Of a stretch of DNA of 64,000 bases, positions 32,624-43,306 are shown one piece after another (positions within the stretch are counted from its first letter, which is position 1; the number at the start of each line of letters is the position of its first letter). The DNA is from Astragalus membranaceus (Eukaryota > Streptophyta > Magnoliopsida > Fabales > Fabaceae). Both the position numbers and the translations under genes were made by a program. The DNA lies in assembly GCA_039519185.1 (NCBI GenBank), contig CM076851.1:28846357-28910356 (forward strand), in the 5' to 3' direction. Below the pieces are notes generated by a model. The model ran no database searches, was not told the DNA's origin, and saw nothing but the letters and a program-made list of their open reading frames with translations.

Positions 32624-34552
32624 ATGTCTTCCTTACTAAACGAAGAACCTCACATTTCCATGCTTCTCAAGGATGACCCAATGGAAGTTCATCACGCATT
32701 CAAGCTTCCCGAACCAGATGCCTCTATATTACCATTGATAGAAAGAGCTGGGTTTCGTGACATTGCTTCAATTGGCGCATTCAAAATAAATCCAGCTTTG
32801 GTGGCAGCAATGGTCGAACGCTGGAGACCAGAAACACACACTTTTCATCTTCCAGTAGGGGAGTGCACAATAACTCTCCAAGACGTGGCGTTGCAGTTGG
32901 GGCTTCCCGTTGAGGGAAATGCCGTTACTGGAAGTTGTGAACAAAATTGGGATCGAGTATGCAAACAACTTTTGGGTAAGCTTATCCCAGCAAATGGCAT
33001 TGTAGGCAACCAAATTAAGTTCACTTGGCTACAACATGAATTTAATAATGTTCCAGAGGGCGCTTCCGACAGTGCAAAGACAATATTGTAGGGCGTGCCT
33101 ATTGCAGTTGATCGGGGGATACATACTCCCAGACAAATCATCAAACTGAGTCAACATAAAATACCTACCCCTATTGAAAAATTTCGATGAAATTTCAAGT
33201 TACAGCTGGGGGTCAGCATGTCTAACGAACTTATACAGAATGCTGTGTAAGACAGCTACATGCTCCTCACGCACAATGGGTGGATGTACTCTTTTGTTAC
33301 AGTCTTGGGTCTGGTACCGCATGCCGTTCCTAGCACCAGACTGCAACAGTCCTTATGAATGGCCACTAGCAAAGAGGTAAAAATTTGACACAACTTATGA
33401 ATACTAACAATTATATTTCTTCTTTATGTTAACAGTTTATTTTTTTTTACTAGATGGGTTCGCACGCCACTTAGCCACACTAAGTGTCCATCAAGCCTTG
33501 TTTTGTACAGATCAACAATAGACCGCATGACACATGAAGAGTTTGAGTGGTTGCCATATCGGGAATTCAATTTGCCAGAAATAGCATTTCGGCACTACGG
33601 CATATGGACTACAAACACGGCTATGGTCTGTTTCCATATGGTAGAATGGCACCATGCGGATAGAGTGACCTTGCAATTTGGCCTCGTCCAAGACATACCA
33701 ATAGCACCAAAAGATATCAGCCACATGCACAACATCACCATGCAGGGACAGACAGATGTCAATTGGGCTGTATATCACAGACAGTCAATTGATTTATGGA
33801 ATGATAGACAAAATCGATGTGTTATGGGTCGACCGTGCTTTGCTAAACCGACGCAGTCAGATAAATACATGCGCTGGTTTCTAAAAAAATCAAGGCCATA
33901 CATTTCAGCCGACCAACATCTAAGGGCTCCACGTGGTCTTGCAAATGTTGGTGATGTGGATGAAGAAGATGAGCAAGACGTGCCAGCTCCCCCAACTACT
34001 CAAACCACTACAAGAAAATCGACGATTTCCGACGACAAAATCCGTCGGAAACGCACTGATTTTCGTCGGAAATTGACGTTTCCAACGAACTTTCCGACGG
34101 ACAAAAAGTCGTCGCAAAATCGCTCGTCGGAAATCATTTCCGACGGTTTTTTTCGTCGCAAATGTCTCCGTCGCAAAGTCGTCGGAAACCCGTCGGAAAT
34201 ATCCGTGGCAAAGTCGTCGCAAACGCTGACACATTTTCGTCGCAAATCCGTCGCAAATCCGTCGGAAATTTTTTAAAAAAAATTAAATTACATCCAAAAA
34301 ACTAATTAAGAAAAGTACATAACTAAATATGCCAATAACAACTTGTCATTGATAATTACAAAGTTACAAAGTTACACAATTCATAACACCAAAATAAATT
34401 ACAAAGTTATCAGGATAAACTAATGCAAACAAGGTATCTTATGATGTTGAAACAGGAAATACCGAAATACTATAACACCCAACATCAAAACAGTCCCAGT
34501 AATAAAATTCACAAAATTATTCAAAAGGTGTACATTTATCTCACTTTAACAA

Positions 34553-34692
34553 TTTGTGGTGCAGCAGAGTAGATTTCCCACAAGTCCAACCCTTGCATCC
34601 CCACTTTTAGTAACATCAAAACCTTCGCTAGCACCTCCACCTCCCTTTGATGTAGGTGTAAGGAGTTCCCAACACAGCTTGGCAAGTTTAGC
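34553..34692 (-). pseudogene. captured fragment of a DRG-family GTPase gene
   Basis: After an acceptor (GTGCCAG|) the minus strand reads A-K-L-A-K-L, then E-L-L-T-P-T-S-K-G-G-G-G-A-S-E-G and F-D-V-T-K-S-G-D-A-R-V-G-L-V-G, the segment before the P-loop in developmentally regulated GTP-binding proteins (DRG). A short deletion then removes the expected F-P-S-V part, and the frame shifts through what was G-K-S-T-L-L. It is a broken exon inside the CACTA element, not a functional gene. Confidence 0.8.
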
Positions 34693-34868
34693 CTGGCACC
34701 ATATGGTTACTAATAATTTCAACCCCTCAACAAAAAATGCAACATAGAAGGCAATCAGATTGCTTACAGCATCCACTGAAGCTCAAGAACAGAAAATCAA
34801 GAACAGCAGTTCACTTCTTTAACTTAAGATAATAACCAAATACCAGAGAAGGCAATCAGATTGCTTAC

Positions 34869-35094
34869 AGCATCTATTGAAGCTTTAGCTGGGCCTCTGA
34901 AGTATCCGAGAGCACCCTCAATCAGGCGCCGGTAACCTTGCTCTGGGGCAATCAACTGAGGCTGATAACCGTCCGACTCTGACACCACTTTTCTTACATT
35001 TTGGAGAGAAAGATGTCGGTCAAATGGAAGCTTTCGTAAAGCAGCAGGAAGCTGATTATCAAACACATTATATATCCTGTCTCCTCCTGGTCGC
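34869..35094 (-). pseudogene. captured exon of a dynamin-related protein (DRP1) gene
   Basis: An exon-like segment between an acceptor TTCTTAG| (35095) and a donor GATGCT|GTAAGC reads P-G-G-D-R-I-Y-N-V-F-D-N-Q-L-P-A-A-L, then R-K-V-V-S-E-S-D-G-Y-Q-P and E-Q-G-Y-R-R-L-I-E-G-A-L. This is the middle domain of plant dynamin-related proteins 1 (phragmoplastin type). Intron sequence was captured along with it. The 3' edge (GAAGGCAATCAGATTGCTTA) is repeated at the junction near 34748, so the captured pieces appear to have been joined or duplicated there. Confidence 0.85.
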
Positions 35095-37464
35095 CTAAGA
35101 ATTTTAAAGAAAAATATTATGAAAACAAAGAGACCTGTCACCTAGTTCATCAGTTATCACAAAATTACATCCAAACAGTCATTTCAAATTGTCCTGGCTA
35201 AGCTTGTTTTACCTTATGAAGTATGCAAACTGTATCACAAAGTTTCTTTTTGGTGAAAATAGTTTTCATTCAATAGAATTCTATAATAAACAGTTCTTTC
35301 AACATTTCAAGCAGTACACTGTATTCACTCGTCACCTTACACAGCAATTTGTTTAGAAAAGAAGTAGCTAAGAAAAGTAAAACCAAGGAATCAGGTAGTT
35401 TGGAGAGAGAAAAGACAAAGCATTGTTGCAACTTGCAACACTGCAAAATCCTAATCATGATATAGATAAATATAAATAAATAATAATAGTAACAACTTCA
35501 CCTTACAATTTAAGCTTTTGGGATTCTTCTTTTACGACAATTAAGATACAAGGCAGCTACTGCCTACTACAAGTCCTAAAATTTGCTGACAAACTGAGGG
35601 AAACAAAACAAAGCCATCCTTCATTTGACTGAAGGCCAAATGAAACTTGTTTAAAAAGAAATTAAAAACAGAGTTCCAAACTCTGAAAAACAAATGAGAC
35701 TCAAGATTGGGGCTGCGACACCATCACAATGCAATGCCACAATAGCTGCAAATGAGCAACTGACCCCCAGCATGGCCCCACCAAGTTTGTGTTTACATCT
35801 CCTATCTGAGTCTCAGTAGGACATGCAATCTTCAAGTTTGACAAAACAACAGAAAAGCGGAGAACAATGAATAAGAAACTTTGTCTAAGATCGTCACAAC
35901 AGCCAAAGAAAAACTAGCAACCATTCAACAAACAATATTCAGCTACATCAATCAATAAGAAACTTGAGTTCTGGAAAAAAATTCGGCATAGCATTCCATT
36001 TATAAATGCCAAAATTTAAACGCAAACAAATATAGTGCTTAGTTCTCCTACCAACAGAGGTAGCACTATCTATTTCACAAGTTACTTTTAGAAACTAACC
36101 AAAAAAGAGTAACTTTCAGCAGGTTAATAAAAAATCATGATAACGGTGTATTGAGGTTTAAGAAACATATAACTTGCTTGCCTCATGAGGTGCAGGCAGC
36201 CGAGTGCGCAAAGGAAAACAGAAGTACCACGAGCTTAACTGGAAAATATTTTGGACAATAATCAGGAGTCAAACAGAAAACATAAGTTCTAAGAGAACAT
36301 AAGTTCTAAGAGAAAATAGTCTCTAGCAGTCAAACAGAAAAACATGTAAAACATCTTCACCCATTTAACACTATCAAAATCTAACCTCATCTTCTGTAGC
36401 CCATGACACTTCATCAAAAAGAGCATTATAAGAATAGATTGATTAAGGTTCAATTTCTGTACAACAATAATATCTTTTGATTATCAAACTGTATGATTAC
36501 AATTTAGTAAGGGAGCTTTCTGCAACAAATTGCATAAGGGAAAAGATATATATCATAACAATTAAACGTTTTTTCCTAAAGAAAAATCAGGTTTCTTCCT
36601 TTTAAAAATGAGATACCCACCAAAGAAAGAGATGAACGTGCACGAACAAGAAAATTAAGTCGGTGTGATGATGTCAAGAGACCAAACAGAAAAATCAGAA
36701 CAGAGAGAAATTGACTGTACCTTAAGGGAGACATTATTGCTGAAGCGATGAATAAGGGGTTGACACCAAAATACATGAAAAAAATCCAAGATATTTTCAG
36801 CGATCTTGCCACGGCGACAGCGTCCCTCCAACCAGTCATGACGTGCACCTTCCTCTCCCCATATATCTAATCGCACACAAGGAACCCAAGGAACCCACCT
36901 ATCTGAAACAAACCAAATAATATGCCCAATCATGATTTAATCCATCCTTTTCCTTCACCATATCATACAACATCCACAAGTTGCATAGAAAGTTATAAAC
37001 ATTTTTTTTGTGGCCAACACTCATGAAAATTCAAACGCATAAAACAATTCACATGATAATCATTAATTAAAATTCAAAAAAACGAAATTAGCAGATAAGA
37101 AAGTGGATGTCTGTGGGTAATAAAAGCAAGCACCTTGTCTTCAAACTTGGTGTCCGAAAGCCAGCTCATTGGCTTTCCTGTCTAGTGCACTCACAATGTT
37201 CCTCTTCCCTATTTACACAACAATTTAAGTTGCAAGCAAGCAACCATCAAAAACTTATTGAACAAACTAATTAAAGAACAAAAGCAATATTTTAGGACAG
37301 GTTATTATAGACTAGATATACCTGCAAAAGCGAGCTTCTTGTTCCTTTCTGCGTTGACTTCAAAGCAAAGAATCACGAGGTTATTCCTCATTTTCCACTC
37401 TCCAATGTAAACAATCAATCAACTTTGCTGAAATTTCAAGTAAAAGATAACAGATCTAACAAAC
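35095..37464. other. interior of the CACTA element without an assigned gene
   Basis: Probably more captured intron and exon sequence. Exon-like pieces on the minus strand at about 36655-36890, 37135-37205 and 37320-37395 (the last reading E-R-N-K-K-L-A-F-A) have plausible splice borders, but I do not recognise their sources. Confidence 0.4.
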
Positions 37465-38025
37465 CATTTTATGAGCTTTAGCAACATTCCAATCTCTAGC
37501 TTTGAGAAACCGTCCTAATGTTTCAGTAGGATAGCCTTGGTGCATATTCTGAAACATAAAGAGAAAACTTTCAGCCCAAAAACAACTAATTATTTAACCT
37601 GATCACTAGTTACTAAACTTAAAATCACAAAATAAACACATAAAAGTAATAGACCACTAGCACAAGAAAAATGTAGAGGCTTAATAAATAATAAAAAGAG
37701 AAAAAATATTGAAAGATCTTTATACAAGTGCATAATTACTAAACTAAGCATGATTTACATTAAGAAATTCAGATTGCAGATTCTCATCAAAGGAGGTACC
37801 AGAAATTCAGATCAAGCAAAACAAAGAATATTAAAAGCCAAACCTGGAATGAGATCTCCCGCTGCTCATCCATTGCAACAAGAAACAAAAAAAGAACCTT
37901 TTTCAGTTATCAACAGAGATCATAGGAGAACAAAAGAATGTAAGCTAAGTTTTGAACATTTTAAGCACACCATTTTCCACCAAGGACTGCAATTGCTTGA
38001 TTGCCTCCAAATTTCCCATACCCAT
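37465..38025 (-). pseudogene. captured 5' exons of a SEC14-like lipid transfer protein gene
   Basis: Three exon-like segments: about 38025-37978 (M-G-M-G-N-L-E-A-I-K-Q-L-Q-S-L-V), about 37872-37844 (D-E-Q-R-E-I-S-F-Q before a GT donor), and 37548-37465 (N-M-H-Q-G-Y-P-T-E-T-L-G-R-F-L-K-A-R-D-W, then N-V-A-K-A-H-K-M). The last is the CRAL-TRIO N-terminal motif of SEC14 proteins. The acceptor before the second exon reads GCAA instead of the expected GCAG, so splicing would fail. Confidence 0.75.
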
Positions 38026-38640
38026 CTTCGTTTTTAGCCTTCCCACAACTGAAAAATGAAAACTTTAGCTTTCAGGAACATATCTGTACAACAAAAGAAG
38101 AAAATAAATAAACTAAAAAAGAAACATAGATGCCAAAATCATGCCAAAATCAACTAGTGAAACACTCATGAATATAATACATGAATATAACACCAACTAG
38201 TTCACAGTGAAGCCAAAGAATTAGAAATAGGGGGTTAGGGTTCGGATTGATGCTGTCAAATTGGGAATAGGGGTTAGGGTTTTGAGTAAATCAAAAATTA
38301 AGGCTTTTGTGTTAAATAGAAGTAGAGTAGAAGTAGAATAGAAGTAGAAAATTTACCTTTGAGGAAGAAGAATACACTTACTGTTTTTGTGGAGGTGATG
38401 GCCGATTTTAGGGAGGAAGAGTGGTGGGAGAGGAAGAGTGAGAGGGAACATAGGAGGTCGTAGATGGATAGGGAGGGTGGAGGAGCGCAGCGAAGGGCGG
38501 AGGAGGGCGGAAGAAGGCGGAGGAGGAGAGTGGAGGTCGTGGGAGGAGAGAGTGAGGGAAAGAACGATGACTTCTGACTTCTGAGGGAAAGAACGAGAGA
38601 TTGTGTGAAATGAGGGTTCGAGGGAGGAGTTTTTCCTTTT
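38026..38640. other. CACTA interior near the right end
   Basis: AT-rich at first, then a G-rich stretch with loose GGAGGAGGGCGG repeats (38470-38540). It may be the 5' flank of the captured SEC14 gene. No ORF is supported. Confidence 0.4.
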
Positions 38641-39540
38641 AATTGGGTCTGATACTTTCCGACGGAATTAAAGCATGTTGCGACGGATATATTCGTCGGA
38701 AATTTACGACGGACACGTATTTCGTCGGAAACCTACGCGGGAGTTTAAGAGCGTTTTTTCCCTGAGCTGTTGTGACGGCATTTTGGTCGCAAATCCGTCG
38801 CAAATAGAGACGGACTGTTTCTCGTCGCAAATTTTCGCAGGAAATCAGAGTTATTCTTGTAGTGACCGAACGTCGAGAACGTAACCGTAATCGACATCGA
38901 CGTGCACCACCAACTCAACAGAGGACCCAAGAAGATGTGCCTCACCGCCACTCTATCTCCCACACACCAACATTCCAAGAAGATGTGTCTCACCGCCACT
39001 CTATCTCCCACACACCAACATCGGCATTTAACGAACCATACAACATGTTGCGCCCGAAAAAGTCCCCGTGGGAGAACCTTCCTCGTTCACAACTTTTCCT
39101 AAGACAATGAAGCCGCCACCAATATTTATTAAGGAAAATATTAGGAAAATCTTTTTTGGAAAGCGATTGGTTTTGCGAAACTAGAGAATAGGGTTCGGGG
39201 GTCGGTTACACGCGGGGAAGATGTTAGCACCCCACACGTCCTCTCTACTGAGAGGGAACCTTTAACTAAATGTGTGGTTTAGTGTGTTGACTTGAAAATA
39301 CTTAATTTTGCCTCTCTACTTCTTATTGAAAAATTCTTAAAGAAAATCTTTATTTATTATGAAAAAAAAGGGGGAAAATGGGTTTTTAGAAAAAAACGCT
39401 TGACGGGACATGGCCCGCTCCTACGTATCTCCCGGTGCGATGGAGAACTCAAAGCTACGTAGTTCTTCTTTGTCCTGAAAAAGGTTTTTTGTCTTTTATC
39501 TTTTTAGTGAGTTTTCGAAATAGGACGAGCATTTAGTGAA

Positions 39541-40256
39541 TGATTAAACTAACCAAGGTTATGGGTAATCACCGCTAAGTACTCTTGAAAATGGGAGTCA
39601 CTACCGCCAGTCAGACGAACAAAGGTTCTGATTGACTATTAGTATCGACTCGTTTTTATTTGTTCTTTTGAAAGGGGTTTTCGAAAGAGATTGATTGGCA
39701 CGAATGATCAAACTAACAAAGGTTATGAGTGATCATCGCTTGTTGTTCTTTTGGGAAAAAGACATCGCCACCAATGGCTAGACGAACAAAGATTCTGATT
39801 AACCACTAGCGACGATGGGTTGAAAATGTTTTTAGAAAGGAAAAGGTCTTCGTTCTGAAAATGATCTTGGTTTGCAAAAGTGATTTTTTTTGTTATGAAA
39901 ATAACTCTTTTCTTTTTGTTATGCAAATGCTAAACTTTTTATGATTGCGCTTGACGAGAATGTGACTCGCTCCTACGTATCCCAAATGGGAATCAAAGCG
40001 ACGTAGTTCTAACGAGCCTCGAAAGCGAAAGTCTTTTTGCTTAGGTTTTGAAAAGTGGAGGGTGCTCATAATGATCAAACTAACAAAGGTTATGGGTGAT
40101 CATTACTAACTCTTGCCATGATTTTCGATGCTTGGGAAAATATCTTTTGAAATTGAAAGCATTCATGATGATCAAACTAACAAAGGTTATGGGTGATTAT
40201 CACTAGCACTCCATTGTTAATAATCATGCAAGCAAAGGCTTCGCAAGACTACTAAC
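39541..40256. repeat. array of seven covarying AAAG-loop stem-loops
   Basis: Units at 39541-39571, 39609-39637, 39705-39735, 39775-39805, 40072-40102, 40169-40199 and 40212-40256. Each has an outer stem (for example TGATTA/TAATCA, TGATCA/TGATCA, AGTCA/TGACT) and an inner stem around a fixed AAAG loop (TAAC/GTTA, GAAC/GTTC, AAGC/GCTT; the first unit has CAAG). The stem sequences change on both sides so that pairing is kept. The last unit has a 12-position outer stem (TTGTTAATAATC with GACTACTAACAA). The array is repeated in the other LTR. Confidence 0.7.
39972..40010. other. TACGTA hairpin, compact variant
   Basis: The inner stem here is TCCC-AAAT-GGGA, while its neighbour at 39420-39465 has TCTCC/GGAGA. 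The upstream stem also changes in parallel: CGAG/CTCG (39955-39969) against CGGG/CCCG (39404-39417). Confidence 0.65.
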
Positions 40257-40705
40257 AAAGTTTTGATTTTGAAGAGTTTTCGCCATCGGATTAATTTTTG
40301 TTCGGGGAAACATTTATCCATCATTTGGAAAAAAAAGGTTTGTGAAAAAAATAAGTTCGCTTAGGGAAAAGAAACGAAATTTAAAAAAAAGAGAAACAGG
40401 GGGCGTAGTAGTAAAATAAGGGTGTAAATAAAAGGAGGGCTGTATTATTAAAACTGGGGTGTAGGAAACAGGCCCAGTTTGTTTTTTGTTTCTTTTTTTG
40501 TGTTTGGGCGCCTGTCAACGTAAATGGGCCTAAGACAAGGGGGCGCGCGAATTAAAAACGGGGGTGCAGCTAGAAGTCTGAAAAATAAAAAATGTGAAAA
40601 GACCAAACTGCCCTTAGGTCTATACTATAAATACCTAAACCTAAAATAGAAACCCTAAATTTCCTCTATCCACTTACACGGCGCCCCCCACCCCCAATTA
40701 GCCAA

Positions 40706-40712
40706 AACCTAA

Positions 40713-40757
<45 letters not shown>
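40706..40757 (+). repeat. (CT)n microsatellite in the LTR
   Basis: About 25 CT units, repeated in the other LTR at about 52258-52297. Confidence 0.95.
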
Positions 40758-40760
<3 letters not shown>

Positions 40761-42752
40761 GCTGCGGCCAGCCCCCCCTTCTCATCCCCTGCCCGTCGCT
40801 TCCCCCTTCCTCCACCTCTTCTTCGCCGTCCTCCGCCTCCCTCTCTCACCCTACCCTAATCGCCTCTCCTCTCTCCACTAGCCTTCCTCTCGCTCTCTAT
40901 CTCCTAACCGCCACCAACGACGAAAATGGGGAGAGGGGAACGGTCGTGGTGGCGGCGATGGCTGCGATGGCCGTGGTGTTGTTTTGGGTGGTGGTTCGCG
41001 AGATCGTGACTGTAGGGTGGTGGTTTGGATGATCGTTTGGTATTTTGGGGTGGTGGCCGTGAGGGTAGTGTTTGGTTGCAAAGGGGAGGAGAACGGTGGT
41101 GAAAACGATGGTTGAGAGGGTTCGGTTTCTGGGTTCGTTGTGAGCGGTGAGAGGCAGAGACGGTTTCGGTTTGGTGGTGATGGGTGGAGCGAAGGTGGTG
41201 CGGTTGTGGCTGTTCGCGGTGGTGGGTGGCCGTTTGAGGTGGATGGCTGTGGTGGTGAGAAGAGGTGAAGAGTGGGTTGACTACGGTGGCATGGAGGAGG
41301 TGGTTTGGTTTGATGGTGGCGCACGGCGAGGCTACGGCGGCGGTCTACGGCCAACGGTGGTGGTTTTTGCCGGAAAGTTCACCGGAGATAGATTCTGACT
41401 CAGGTTTGTCTTTTTCTGTTGAATCTGTTTGTTTCTAATTTCTTTTTCAGTGTTCCAAAAGAAAACAAAATCTGTTGACACAGTAATATTCACAGCATCC
41501 CTATATCTAAACAAAACATAAACCGAATGTGCTTGATTTTTATTTCTTATGTATCTTAGATCTGGATTATTACCGGCATATTATTAGTCCAAATTTCAAA
41601 CACTGTTCTTTACAAATAACCTATTTTGAACTAAACTATAAGACCAAAAGAAAAAAAACGTGGAGGCTAACCCTTGTTCCAGCTTCTGAACTGTCTCCTT
41701 TTTGCTTATTTACTGTTGCTACTCTTGTCTGTCTTGGGGCATTTTGTTGAATAGGGTTTTAGTGTGAATCCTAATTTTTCTCTGAATTTTGTATGTGTGC
41801 GTGTATTTTTCGTATATTTCAGTCACTGTCTGTGTGTATATTGCTCTTTGTGTTACTGTTTTTTCTTCCCCCTTATACTGATTTCTACTCATTGTATTTA
41901 TAGGCAGGGAAATGTGGTGTAGGTGTGGTATGAAGCAGGGAATCAAAGCTCATGGGAGACCAAAGCTATTGGCAGCAGTGACACAGTGGAGCAGCAAGGA
42001 TGGCAGCAGGGCTGCTGCTACTGCAGCAATGTGTTTGCTGAAAATGGAAAAAGCAAAGGGCAAGATGAAAGGAGTTTGAGTTTGAAGCTCAAAATGTTTT
42101 TCAGCCACAGCAACAAACAGGGGCAGCAGCGACTTGAGCTGTCCCCTTTTTTTATTCTTTTATTTTTTGTACTTTTGTATTTAATTTTTGTTTGTATTTT
42201 GATTTTTGTATTATTTGAAATTAAATTTTCTTGTCTACATCTAAATTTTCTTTTTTGTACTATTCTGCTTTTTTTTATTTTTTGTTTGTATATGTAACAA
42301 ATTAAATAAAAGGACAGCTAATTAAAACTGATTTTATGTTACTATTATTTATTATTTTTTTTACTAATAACTGAAAGAAGCGGTAAAATAAACACGCACC
42401 GACGCAATCACTCACGCGACTTGAAACGAAACACGTGCTCGCCTTAATACTAGGAACGCGTAGGCGATTTGAATATGCACGCGCGTACGTTATTAAAACA
42501 CGTGCTCACTTTTTCTAAAAACGGTAAAATAACGCGCAGTGACGCAACTGCTCGCACGTGACTCGCAACCAACACGCGCTCGCGTTATTTATTATTATCT
42601 TTTATTTTATTTTTTGGACTCTTTTTTGAAAGTGACGAGTGTCAAACAAAATCGTTGCACGAGAGTGCCAAAGACGCCCGCGTTTAGAACAATAGGCGGA
42701 GCAATAAAATTTTGGGATTTTCCAATTAATCGGACAAAATTGGGGTATGACA

Positions 42753-42769
42753 GCTGCCCCTCTTTATTT
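42753..42769 (-). other. polypurine tract of the non-coding Ogre-like element
   Basis: The minus strand reads AAATAAAGAGGGGCAGC immediately before the LTR start TGTCATACCCC. It fixes the element orientation. Confidence 0.85.
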
Positions 42770-42937
42770 GGATTTTGACAAGGAATATGATTTGGCCGAA
42801 ACATATTCCGAGGCAAAATTGAAATAAAGAATTCAGAAATCATACCAATTTTGTCTACTTAGGGAAACCCGGGTTTTCCTTTTTTTCTTTTTTTGGAAAG
42901 ATAGACACTTTCGTGTCGATGTGAAAACAGTAGATGA

Positions 42938-43306
42938 ACACTGACGTGCAGACAGAGAAGGTAAAATGGGCACTTGCGTGCAGACAGAAAAGGTAAAATG
43001 GGCACTTGCGTGCAAACAGAAAAGTAAAATAGGCACTTGGCGTGCAGACAGAAATGTAAAAATGGGCACTTGCGTACAGACAGAAAAGGTAAAATGGGCA
43101 CTTGCGTGCAGACAGAAAAGGTAAAATGGGCACTTGCGTGCAAACAGAAAAGTAAAATAGGCACTTGGCGTGCAGACAGAAATGTAAAAATGGGCACTTG
43201 CGTGCAGACAGAAAAGTAAGATGGGCACTTGGCGTGCAGACAGAAGAGTAAAAAGGGCACTTGGCGTGCAGACAGAAGAGTAAAAAGGGCACTTGGCGTG
43301 CAGAAA
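42938..43306. repeat. tandem array of 31-33-bp units
   Basis: Twelve units of the form CTTGCGTGCAGACAGAAAAG followed by GTAAAATGGGCA. Units 2-4 and 6-8 are the same series, so a block of four units (about 128 bp) has itself been duplicated. Single worn copies occur at about 44490-44545. Cys/Phe-rich ORFs on the minus strand come only from this repeat. Confidence 0.9.

Larger units (their letters stand above)
34006..38864. mobile_element. non-autonomous CACTA transposon carrying host gene fragments
   Basis: Ends are CACTACAAGAAAA (34006) and TTCTTGTAGTG (38864), the canonical CACTA termini. Both ends carry many subterminal repeats of the CGTCGGAAA and CGTCGCAAA type in inverted arrangement (34017-34270 and 38650-38850). 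Removing the element with one copy of ACC rejoins the mobile-domain reading frame, so ACC is the likely 3-bp target duplication; on the left its last base overlaps the first C of the element. There is no transposase. The interior contains exon fragments of at least three unrelated host genes, all on the minus strand. Confidence 0.88.
39046..42752 (-). repeat. 3' LTR of the non-coding Ogre-like element
   Basis: Plus-strand ends are TGTTGCGCCC and GGGGTATGACA; 3707 bp. It contains the AAAG stem-loop array (39541-40256), two TACGTA hairpins, a (CT)n tract (about 40706-40757), a GC-rich block (about 40760-41395) and a TATAAA on the minus strand at 41897-41902. Confidence 0.93.

Noticed and set aside
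34003..34006. AAC as target duplication of the CACTA element
   Set aside because: The right flank is ACC; only ACC, overlapping the first C of the left end, rejoins the mobile-domain reading frame.
33920..34276. Arg/Ser-rich continuation of the mobile-domain ORF past 34006
   Set aside because: It is translation of CACTA subterminal repeats, not of the mobile-domain gene.
40878..41398. Pro-rich or Val/Gly-rich ORFs in the LTR GC-rich block (also 52486-52940)
   Set aside because: Opposite-strand ORFs of repeat-like sequence present in both LTRs; no family recognised and no evidence of selection by eye. The region is kept only as a possible antisense promoter finding.
42938..43306. CRISPR-like regular repeats
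   Set aside because: Units are directly adjacent with no unique spacers, inside a plant retroelement; this is a minisatellite.
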